A DNA stretch of 64,000 nt from NCBI GenBank assembly GCA_031216445.1, contig CM062213.1:15315501-15379500 (forward strand), in the 5' to 3' direction. Positions within the stretch are counted from its first letter, which is position 1, and each line of letters starts with the position of its first letter. Shown in pieces: positions 56,701 through 64,000 of the stretch. The position numbers were made by a program, and so were the translations under genes. The stretch is from Lateolabrax maculatus (Eukaryota; Chordata; Actinopteri; Acropomatiformes; Lateolabracidae). The notes under the pieces are model-generated. The model had not been told where the DNA came from. It searched no databases and was given only the letters and a program-made list of their open reading frames with translations.

Positions 56701-59700
56701 GTCATCTCATGGGAACTGGTTTGAGCAGAAGCATCTATCCCTGAAACATACAAGAAAATGATAAAACAATGATTAAAGAATCAGAACGATATGTTGAAAT
56801 GTGCAAATCAATCTAAAAACAATATGAAGTTGGATGATAGAACATCAAATTATGTTATTAGTAAGTAATTCAGAAAGGAATTGAGGTAAATATTTTTTAG
56901 CATTAATTTTAATGTTAAAATTAACATTAAACTCTACCAATTTTTGGAATGATAGGGCATGTGATATGATAAGTACTCCTAAATACAGTGTATTACAGCA
57001 GGGCATGCATTGATTAGATATTTACCTATTACAACTTTATCAAACGTTAAGATTAAGATCCATCCTCTTTTTCCTCACATCTGGTGTGTAGTTTGTAGTG
57101 TTTTTGTACTGGATTACATTATAATGCATTACATGTCAATGAAGTGGACAAAATATTAGGAACACCTTTCAACATAATGCAGTCCTATACAACACTACAA
57201 AGTACATCCGCAAAAAGACACAGCTGATGCAAACAATATAACAAACAAAAAAAAAAAAGAAAAGAGTACTAAACTCTGTTTTCTGTTACCATCACCAAGC
57301 TCTGTTTTCTTTTGTCAAATCTGAGTTTTCTTCAAACATGTTTGAGGGACCAAAACAGCGTGATTTTGTGCTTATCTCCAACAAATTCTGACTTTTGAGG
57401 ATGACTAGTTGACTGAAAATGTTGCATTAAAAACCCATGGGCGTTTTTGTGCTGCATACCAGTGAATCCCTGGTTGCTTGGTGCGATGGGGAAGGGGCTC
57501 TGCTGCATAGCCAGCTGGTGAAGCTTGGTGAGCTGTGGAGAGATAGCAGCAGAGGAAGACTGTGAGAGTGAGAGAGAAGGCAGGGAGAGAAATGGAGGAA
57601 ATGGAAAACACAGGAAGAGGGAAAAACAGAACAAAAACATCACAGTCAGTACAGACAGCTACACAAAGAACCTCCCCCAAAAAAAGATTTCACGCATCAC
57701 TCAACACTGTTGTGTGTAGATCTCTTATCCTTTCACAAAGCTCTACATGGATGACTGGTGTCTGACAATCGTTGTGTTTTATGACTTGTCTATGTGGGGT
57801 ACCCCATAAGTATTCCTCCAAAGTGTAGGCTGCATCTCTTGGTAATGCTTTCTTGCAGTCTCCAGGTCAGGGAAAAGTCACAATTCACAAGGGAGTCAAT
57901 TAGAGCTGATTTCCTAACCGTCGCCAATACAAGACCCAAACATGAATGGAGACAGTCTCAACATAGCATCACACTATACATATCATTTATATGTCACTGC
58001 TATAGCTGGAAGGGGAAGATTTAAGAAGGAGATAACAGGTTTCTGTGTCACTTATAAACAGATTCTAGTTTTAATAAACAAAAACTGCCGTGAGCAATGA
58101 CTAACTAATTACATAAACGTAATCACACTGCTTAAAAGGCCGTAGGAAAAAAATTTAACACAATGTAAACTATATAAGTGTTATTATGTTTTACATTATA
58201 TCTGACTGGTACATCCTTGCTCTGATGCCAATATTCAGTGGCAGGTAAGACTAATTATATATGGTCTATCACATCCAATGCTCCTGATGGAACATCTAAA
58301 AGCTCATTAAAGAAAACGAAACAGAAAGATTAATTGAGTCGAAAGACAAGTGGGCAGCGCACAAAGTAATGATGAAGGGTTAATGAAGGGGGGGAAAAAG
58401 AACAACATGTTTATCTAGGACAGACTAATGAAAGAGGCATGTCAAACAAGACAGAACAAAAAGGAAAATCAGAAAAGAGTGAGCAGCAGGAACAGATTAT
58501 TATTCATGGAACAGTGGAGAGTCTGGACAAACACAAACAACAAATGTCAGTTTAATTAAAAACTGACTACCAGTCAACTGAGGAACTATACATACATGAA
58601 GTACTAACAGTGCTGCTTTAAGAATGGTTACAAAATCTGATAATAGTAGGTCAAAAATAAAAGTGGGGGCAAGTTATAGGCTGTAAAACGATGTGTGGGT
58701 GGGGGTTGCACATTTTGAAAGAGGACAGTTGTTATTATGGGTGGGAGTTGTGGAGGGGTGGGTTGGGGGGGGGGGGGGCGTCATGTAAAAATGTCTACTG
58801 CACTTACATCTGGCTGTGGAATCGCGTGCTGTCCTTGTACGGCATATGCCTGAAACAAATGAAAACAAAGCTTTCAAAGGCCTCACATCTGATTTTGGTC
58901 AAGTTACATCTCTCCTAATATATACATATATCTTGAACACAACAAAACCTATTCTACTTCTATTCAACCTATTCTGAACTAATATAATTTAAGAATATCA
59001 ACACGTATGTGTTGTCCATAGTCTCCACATTTCTGGGAAAAGAAAAATCTTTAGATACATTATAATGGAATTGAGGGAAACTAGAAGGAGAAATTTTCTT
59101 TTCAAAGAGTGACAAACAAAAAGGTACTTCTTGAAATAAAGACCTTGTAATGTTAGGCCAACAAGCAGCAGAAAGTATTTTTGTTCAGGCCAACAGTAAT
59201 GGCAACCACACTTCTGAAACCTAACGCTCAAAACAATAAAACTAAATAGACAGAAGGCCCTCTAACAAACTGCCTGTAGGGCACATGCCTAATCATACTA
59301 CTAAAGCTGTTGATACCCTCTTCAAACAATTAACATACAGAGTTTTGGTTGCAACTGTTTTCTAAACTTAAGTACTCTCCACAGCTACTCTAACTTTTAG
59401 GTTTATCCTACTTTGAGTTAAATATATTTAAAGTTTCTCATCACACACAAAGATTTCCAAGCATTCCCATAGTGATATAAGCCAAAATGACAGACAACTT
59501 AAGCTCCAAACCCCCCCCCCCGCAAAGCATCATGAAAAAAATGGTCAGGATCCTGAATCTCTCTGAAGTGTTGTATGTACCTGTCCGCCTGCAAAGATGA
59601 CGGGGGATCCTGAAGGCTTGGGTCGGTAGGGGATAGTGACCCCCTTAGGGGGAGACTGTACGGGAGACAAAGAAGGTGGATGTTATCATATAATTGTTGC

Positions 59701-62612
59701 AAAAATTGAACAGTGTTAAGATTCCGTTTTTAAAACTATAAATGTAATAAACCACTGCTAGCGCTAGCAATAACTGTAGCAACATGAAAGTACAATCTTT
59801 AAAAAAAGCAGAGGGATGCCTCAATTTTGTGTTTTTTCTTGTTTTGGTTTTTTAAACCAATACCAACGATAGTACTTTAAGTTCATCTTTCAAAGTACCT
59901 TCAATATAGGGATGGGCAATATGACCTAAAATTAATATCACGGTATTTTCCACTTTTTGGACAGTGGCAGTTTGTCTCATGTTATTATTTTATTTTTTTT
60001 AAGTTTTGGGGAGAGTAGCTTGTCCTGTCCCAATGTTTAAATAATGTTAATATTTTGATAATAATATAAGTAAATGTTATGTATGACTATCAAACGGAGA
60101 CAAGGGAAAGCATACTCAACATCATAACTTGTTTTTGTGTGTGGCGTGTGCGTAGTAGTCAAAAGACAGGCCAGGCGGCTCCGGACAGGAACCCACACGT
60201 CAAGTCCGTCAGAATTATTATTGATTTATTCGGGTGATAACAGTATTGCAAAGTCCATGTCGTGGCACAACATTACACCAGTGATTCCTATGACACTGGC
60301 GGTGTACCGCCCACCCCTACTTTAGTATAATATTTTGTATATTGGCCCATAGTGAATTTACAATATCTGTAAAACACTTCAGGCACAATAATATAGATCT
60401 TCAGACATCCCTGATCCACACCCAACACACAGCAGCCAAAAGGCCACAGATACCACTATTTCACATCATAAATTTACAGATCAACAGCTGGCACTTAATT
60501 TGCTTCAATGCTTTCATGAGTCCACTTACCTCAAGCATGACCACACAGATCTGCTTCACACACTCAATTATCGACTGGGGAGTGCCAGCGATGGTGATGG
60601 CTCGCTCTGTGGAGTTGGGGAGCATATCTCCTGCCACCTGTACCTGAGCACCAGTTGACTGGAACACACAGTAAAATGAAATACAAATTTAAGACCGGCT
60701 GTGCATCAGCTCATGGTGAAGAGGCGTGCATGGTTTTGTTTAATTTGCTTTTCTCTATGCATACCTCTCGAATTTCCTTGATCTTGCAGCCACCTTTCCC
60801 GATGAGGGAGCCACACTGGCTGGCAGGCACCACAATGCGTAGGGTCACTGGGGGCTTGCTGGTAGCTGTGCTGTTTGTCATTGAGCTGCTTATGTCCTGG
60901 AAAAAATATTTAGACAAAAGGTTAATCTAGTTTCTGTTTAGGCTGATTACTACAGACCTGCAAATCCATTAAGTATAAATCAGTATAAATTGTGACCTAC
61001 CTCTTCCAGCTTTTCAATGATCATGGAGAATGCTTTAAAGATGGCGGTGGTTGGACCTGCCAAAGTAATGATCCTCTCAGGACAATTGCCCTCAGAGATG
61101 TTGATGCGAGCTCCACTCTACAGACAAAGAGAAAAACAAGGAATTGTAAGAAGAAATTTGGAAGACTTGTCATACTAAAGACAAACTTATAACGTTATAT
61201 TCTGTTTTACTTTACCATAACTAGAGTAAAGAAATAGAAAGAAAAGATCTCACCTCTTCTCTCATCTTCTTCACAGATTCACCTTTCTATTAGCAGAGAA
61301 TCACATCAAAGTCAGACTCATTACAGATTAAAAACAGAGAAATCTTCAAGTAAAGATAGACAATCAATTTTTTTTCTTCTAATTAAACAGCAGCTCACCT
61401 TTCCGATAATACTTCCGACTTCCTAAAATAGACAGCAAGGAAATAGATAGTTAATAAGGTCGTTTATTCATCTTTTTCTGTCATTTGTTTACTATCAAAG
61501 AGATGGACCCGTCTAGCCTCTCTAACTACAGCTTGGCTAGTTTATCAGATAAAGAAAAACCTTCAATGAATAAGACAAGAAGAAACGTTGTTACTGTAAG
61601 TGCACTTCCTTCAGAAATGTCTCGGTGGTCACTAGATGCAATCCATTATAATAATTATGGATGCTCCCTTTCATCACACATTGATCATAATAGACTTGAG
61701 TTCATTACAAAGGTTCAACTGGTGGTCTTTAAACTGAGGAAACTACTCAAACAGCCAAATCCATCATGAATTCCCCAGCTCTCTACCAGAGGCAGTTTTT
61801 GTTTCTATCTAATCCCACGCAGGCTCAAGATGGTGCTGTTGACCATGGTGTGATCCAGGATGCAGTCAAGCACACAGTATCTGTAGGCTGCTAATGCATC
61901 ACTAGCACTGGGGCCTGTTTTAGGATGCTACAAGCTAGCAGAGCTTTGGGATAAATTTTTGGATATGTCACAGTTTGGTATGTCCGCAGAATAAGCTGAC
62001 GTGTCAGATTTTGAGCAGCTGCTTCTTGCCACATGGCACTGCAGCATTTGAAACCACAATAACAACAGGCCACTGTAGAACTCAAGATGCAACAAGTGTG
62101 TGGCTATGCTGCTGTCATGAAAGCCAGATGGATTAGTGACAACGGCAAATGCAATGTCATGTCTCCTGGTTGTAAATTTGATCAAATGTCCGATGTAGAA
62201 ATGACTGTTGGCAATGTCATTTTATCTTTGAGGCTGCTCTGTGATCATTCAGAGAGGAATGAACACGCCGCCACAGCTATGAATGTATATAATATTAACA
62301 CCTTAGCAAAGTGAGACCAATAAAAATAAAAACACGTAGATATGACACAAACATGGTGTCTTCTGTAAATGCTCAAACAAAGTAACATGCTATACAGGAT
62401 CCCATTACCGAGTCAATATCCTTACTCATCACATCAAAGTCCCTGCCCTGCCCTTTATACATCCCTTAGGAACTTTCATTTCCATACACATAATGTCATA
62501 GACTATTAGAGTGCTGACACGAGCAGCTGATGAGTGACCTCACCTTGCCATGCATGAGCAGCCTAATGGTAAGGGTGACATTGAGCCCTCCTTCAATCAC
62601 ACCGGAGTCCAT
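53706..62612 (-). CDS. pcbp2: Poly(rC)-binding protein 2 (hnRNP E2 / alphaCP2)
   Basis: A KH-domain protein that binds C-rich RNA in nucleus and cytoplasm and controls mRNA stability, translation and splicing. Twelve coding exons join in phase: 62544-62612, 61399-61422, 61254-61286, 61001-61117, 60765-60896, 60530-60658, 59581-59655, 58808-58849, 57460-57532, 56688-56740, 56314-56483, 53706-53742; 317 codons, against about 330-365 for human isoforms. Seen: MDSGVIEGGLNVTLTIRLLM start; KH1 with GKKG, SGARINISEGNCPERI; KH2 with VVPASQCGSLIGKGGCKIKE; proline-rich linker (KGVTIPYRPKPSGSPVIFAG), AYAVQGQHAIPQPD, LTKLHQLAMQQSPFP; KH3 with LIGCIIGRQGAKINEIRQMS and QIKIANPV; short end LSSEATGLTAN. All three GxxG loops are intact. 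The DRYSTGSDSASF-type linker exon of human PCBP2 was not found. PCBP1 is excluded by the introns, and the map3k12 neighbour favours PCBP2 over PCBP3/4. An alternative terminal exon is possible at 55192-55639. Confidence 0.95.
53915..53938 (+). repeat. Poly-A tract (A24)
   Basis: Twenty-four A on the plus strand, i.e. poly-T in pcbp2 sense, inside its last intron and about 170 nt upstream of the terminal exon acceptor. Confidence 0.9.
54033..54620. mobile_element. Foldback MITE copy in the last pcbp2 intron
   Basis: The left arm (…'TTTAGCTTAGCATAAAGAAT'…'AAAGCTCACTGACTGACACG'…) and the complement of the right arm (…'AGCCTGGCTGTGTCTAAAGG'…'CGACACGTTGTGG'…) match in order with mismatches, so the whole element can fold back. 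No coding capacity. Same family as 40162-40641 and 22848-23065. Confidence 0.65.
55192..55639 (-). CDS. pcbp2: Possible alternative terminal exon of pcbp2
   Basis: A good acceptor (CTCTCTTTCTACAG) ends at 55640, and the exon continues the phase of exon 11 exactly (AG plus T = Ser). The frame stays open for 148 residues: VESSKPPPSSSS, a poly-Thr run from an ACT repeat, Ser/Pro/Leu-rich sequence, then a less repetitive end (PTEPKIAPELSSKSKRRRLS) and a stop. The isoform would be 454 aa with a basic, NLS-like end. Caution: the strand is pyrimidine-rich, so stop-free frames are expected by chance over the repetitive part. No nearby polyadenylation signal was recognised, and I know no mammalian counterpart. 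Confidence 0.4.
55378..55563. repeat. GGA/GAA and AGT trinucleotide repeat tract
   Basis: Plus-strand GGA-rich runs at 55378-55402 and 55466-55503 and an AGT run at 55523-55562. In the pcbp2 sense they read CCT/TCC and ACT, giving Ser/Pro and poly-Thr in the possible alternative exon. Length variation between individuals is likely. Confidence 0.85.
55711..55748 (-). promoter_or_regulatory. C-rich intronic tract upstream of the alternative pcbp2 exon
   Basis: On the minus strand this reads as successive C runs (C5, C4, C4, C7, C3) separated by a few bases, about 70-110 nt before the acceptor at 55640. C-patches of this type are the known recognition sequence of PCBP KH domains, so self-regulation is conceivable. 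The function is inferred. Confidence 0.4.
56314..56483 (-). CDS. pcbp2: pcbp2 coding exon 11
   Basis: 170 nt, residues 250-306, KH3 body with GRQG loop and SISLAEYLINA. Acceptor CTCTACAG, donor GTGAGA; it ends in AG, so either terminal exon can complete the codon. Confidence 0.95.
56688..56740 (-). CDS. pcbp2: pcbp2 coding exon 10
   Basis: 53 nt, residues 232-249, IDASAQTSSHEMTIPND: entry into KH3. Acceptor TTTCAG, donor GTAAGT. Confidence 0.94.
57460..57532 (-). CDS. pcbp2: pcbp2 coding exon 9
   Basis: 73 nt, residues 208-232, LTKLHQLAMQQSPFPIAPSN then QGFTG. Acceptor CTCCACAG, donor GTATGC. Confidence 0.94.
58742..58778 (-). promoter_or_regulatory. C-rich intronic tract just downstream of pcbp2 exon 8
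   Basis: In pcbp2 sense: C14 (58778-58765), then AACCCACCCCTCC and further C runs, starting 29 nt past the exon 8 end. It is a candidate poly(C)-binding site in the gene's own pre-mRNA. No experiment is implied. Confidence 0.4.
58808..58849 (-). CDS. pcbp2: pcbp2 coding exon 8 (42 nt)
   Basis: Residues 194-207, AYAVQGQHAIPQPD, matching AYTIQGQYAIPQPD of human PCBP2. Acceptor TTTCAG, donor GTAAGT. A C14 tract begins about 30 nt past the donor. Confidence 0.93.
59508..59521 (+). repeat. Poly-C tract on the plus strand
   Basis: A C run of about 13 (poly-G in pcbp2 sense) 60 nt downstream of exon 7. Confidence 0.85.
59581..59655 (-). CDS. pcbp2: pcbp2 coding exon 7
   Basis: 75 nt, residues 169-193, SPPKGVTIPYRPKPSGSPVI, then FAGGQ, in the KH2-KH3 linker. 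Acceptor CGTACAG, donor GTACAT. Confidence 0.94.
59908..60320. mobile_element. Short DNA transposon copy in pcbp2 intron
   Basis: Left end 'AGGGATGGGCAATATGACCT'; the right end is the complement of 'GTAGGGGTGGGCGGTACACC', so the ends form a short inverted repeat (AGGGRTGGGC). It contains 'TAATATCACGGTATTTTCCA'. Known to me as a common fish repeat; no transposase frame. Confidence 0.55.
60530..60658 (-). CDS. pcbp2: pcbp2 coding exon 6
   Basis: Residues 126-168, STGAQVQVAGDMLPNSTERA through VVMLE: end of KH2. Acceptor GTTCCAG, donor GTAAGT. Confidence 0.95.
60765..60896 (-). CDS. pcbp2: pcbp2 coding exon 5
   Basis: Residues 82-125, DISSSMTNSTATSKPP and the KH2 core with GKGG. Acceptor TTTCCAG, donor GTATGC. 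Confidence 0.95.
61001..61117 (-). CDS. pcbp2: pcbp2 coding exon 4
   Basis: Residues 43-81, SGARINISEGNCPERIITLA through KLEE: second half of KH1. Acceptor CTGTAG, donor GTAGGT. Confidence 0.95.
61254..61286 (-). CDS. pcbp2: pcbp2 coding exon 3 (33-nt microexon)
   Basis: Eleven codons, KGESVKKMREE, the helix after the KH1 loop. Acceptor CTAATAG, donor GTGAGA. Confidence 0.93.
61399..61422 (-). CDS. pcbp2: pcbp2 coding exon 2 (24-nt microexon)
   Basis: Exactly eight codons, EVGSIIGK, with acceptor TTTTAG and donor GTGAGC. The GxxG loop of KH1 is split between this exon and the next. Too short for ORF calling; found from phase and homology. Confidence 0.93.
61423..62543 (-). other. First coding-region intron of pcbp2
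   Basis: About 1.1 kb between coding exons 1 and 2. It has several medium plus and minus open frames (for example 61485-61769 plus, 62087-62314 plus) with no recognisable domain and no splice logic, so nothing is called in it. Confidence 0.5.
62544..62612 (-). CDS. pcbp2: pcbp2 coding exon 1
   Basis: 69 nt, residues 1-23, first strand of KH1 (LNVTLTIRLLMHGK). Start ATG at 62612; donor GTGAGG. Confidence 0.95.
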
Positions 62613-62667
62613 AACTGCAACCTAGCTGTTTCGTACAGAACTGGGCTCTTTGGTCACCAAGATGGAT
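62613..62667 (-). other. pcbp2 5' UTR part of the start exon
   Basis: A minus-strand acceptor TTTTTTTAG ends at 62668, leaving 55 nt of leader before the ATG. The upstream untranslated exon(s) must lie in or beyond the CpG-rich right end. Confidence 0.55.
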
Positions 62668-63117
62668 CTAAAAAAAGGGACATAGAAACAGAAAAGAAAT
62701 GATATACAGAGGATGATCATGTGACAGGAGTCAATTGCAATAGGGACACATAATACTGATGCAGATAAAGGATCCTAAAACATGCTGTGTGCCGCTTATT
62801 CCACATCTAAAAGTGGCCTGTAAAGATGACTTACACATGGTGTAAGTGGTAAATACTAAATATTTTCCTTTAGCAGATAGTTGCGGCCACATTCTCACCC
62901 ATGATAGGTTAATAGTATACATCCTAGCATTGACTACAATCTTCTGACCTGATATTTCATCATTCTTAAATATCAGATTCTGCCCTTTTCTACATTAGAG
63001 AAACTTATGTCCTCAGCATACTCTTGCTGCACGCAGATATGTTATTATATGGCCACAGATTTAAACATCAGCATTACATTAAGTTTGCTAAGCAATTACC
63101 TTATCAGTTATATGTCT

Positions 63118-63161
63118 TTGTGGGATTTAACTGAACTAAAACGTTCAGTTAAATCCCACAA
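63118..63161. repeat. Perfect 19-bp inverted repeat with 6-nt loop
   Basis: Arms 63118-63136 and 63143-63161 are exactly complementary (TTGTGGGATTTAACTGAAC and its reverse complement), with spacer TAAAAC. It lies in the 5' intron of pcbp2. It is not part of any repeat family I recognise. Confidence 0.9.
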
Positions 63162-63526
63162 CCACCATGCCACATACTTTGGCTCAATGTGTAACGTTGC
63201 AAATATGATGTTTAAAGTTTGGTTTTCCACAAGACAGTGTTTCCCCTTGCGAAATAAAAACGAACCTATAGGGGGGAAAAATCTAATAATAAATGTGTCC
63301 TAGCTCATGTTAGCGCCCATGCTTCTGAAAACTGATGCGTACTGCGATGAATCTCTCTCACACACACACGCTAAAAGAAAAAAAAAAATGGCTTGGGCTC
63401 ACTTTCACAGTTTGAACGGCACGCTGCTCGTCGGGTTCACTTATTCCCAGACGTCCCGAAGCTGCTCTGACCCCCAAACAAGTAAGAATCAGCCGTGAAC
63501 CCGCCGCCACGCTGACTGCAAAAAAA

Positions 63527-63547
63527 ACACACACACACACACACACA
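63527..63547. repeat. (CA)n microsatellite
   Basis: Ten CA units after a run of seven A, close to the pcbp2 CpG island. Confidence 0.88.
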
Positions 63548-63679
63548 TCTGCTAGCGATGACTTCACCATTAGCCGTGGACCAAGTTTACCAACAAATGT
63601 GCGCACGAATCCCTCCCTCGGCGCCGCAGTTTGACCCACATCGCGTGTAGAAAATAGATTAAAAAATAAAAACACACAC

Positions 63680-64000
63680 CGGCGGAGTGTGCCCGGGCGC
63701 GGGGAGCGGGCGCCCGGCGGCTCCCCCGGCCGCGTCGGGCAGTTTAAAGTGAGTCCGCTGAACTCCCGTCGCCTGCTGGGAGCCCGTTAGCCGCTTAGCT
63801 CGCCGCTCGTCGGGGAGAGGAAAAAATGAATGAAGCGTGCGCGCGTTAGCCGCTCGGTTTCCACCCGTCAGCTCGCGGCGGAGGACCCGGACACCCGGCG
63901 GCCCCCCGGGGAGGTGTCCTGCCCCGGGTCGGGCAGCGGGGGGGGGTGTTTTCTGAAAAGCGGCGCCGAGCGAGCCCCCCCATCCCGGAGCCCGGCCGCG
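63680..64000 (-). promoter_or_regulatory. CpG island, presumed pcbp2 promoter and first exon
   Basis: The sequence changes abruptly to very GC- and CpG-rich (GGGCGCGGGGAGCGGGCGCC and similar), unlike anything to its left, and sits upstream of the pcbp2 start. A housekeeping-type promoter and untranslated exon 1 are expected here, but I could not fix a donor site, and the island runs off the window. Confidence 0.6.

Noticed and set aside
58691..58918. Plus-strand frame around pcbp2 exon 8
   Set aside because: Antisense shadow over a G-run and a known exon; no support.
61485..62314. Several medium frames in the first pcbp2 coding intron, considered as a nested gene
   Set aside because: Frames on both strands with no shared splice logic, no domain and no transposon protein motif.

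Overview
The window looks like teleost fish chromosomal DNA, probably a spiny-rayed (percomorph) species. The evidence is vertebrate genes with GT-AG introns, AT-rich introns, abundant CA/TA microsatellites, and several short non-autonomous transposon families that I recognise from memory as common in such fish. No bacterial-type operons, CRISPR arrays or rRNA/tRNA genes were seen. Exon boundaries were read by eye from splice sites, reading phase and remembered family alignments. No search was run.

Layout, left to right. (1) 1650-2507, minus: a single-coding-exon LRRC3-family leucine-rich-repeat membrane protein, with a probable non-coding first exon ending at 4490. (2) 8508-26206, minus: myg1, seven coding exons, 399 codons, with introns full of small transposons. 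(3) 26.3-35.2 kb: a 9 kb intergenic stretch with microsatellites, two long poly-C tracts and one unassigned ORF. (4) 35.2-52.4 kb, plus: map3k12 (DLK), a non-coding first exon plus thirteen coding exons, 942 codons. (5) 52.5-64 kb, minus: pcbp2, twelve coding exons, 317 codons, a possible alternative long C-terminal exon, and a CpG-rich 5' end that runs to the window edge.

The set myg1 - map3k12 - pcbp2 matches human 12q13, where PCBP2 and MAP3K12 are also tail-to-tail neighbours. Here their polyadenylation signals face each other about 100 nt apart. myg1 and map3k12 diverge from the 9 kb gap. The LRRC3-type gene has no human counterpart in that block that I know of and may be a HOXC-side relative of LRRC3C.

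The genes are functionally distinct: a surface LRR protein, an RNA exonuclease of the DHH-like type, an axon-injury MAP3K and a poly(C)-binding RNA regulator. The most interesting points are: a hexapeptide at the DLK C-terminus resembling the regulatory SDGLSD motif of DLK-1/MAP3K13; an in-frame alternative terminal exon of pcbp2 giving a Ser/Thr-rich tail with a basic end; and C-rich intronic tracts in pcbp2 pre-mRNA that its own product could bind.
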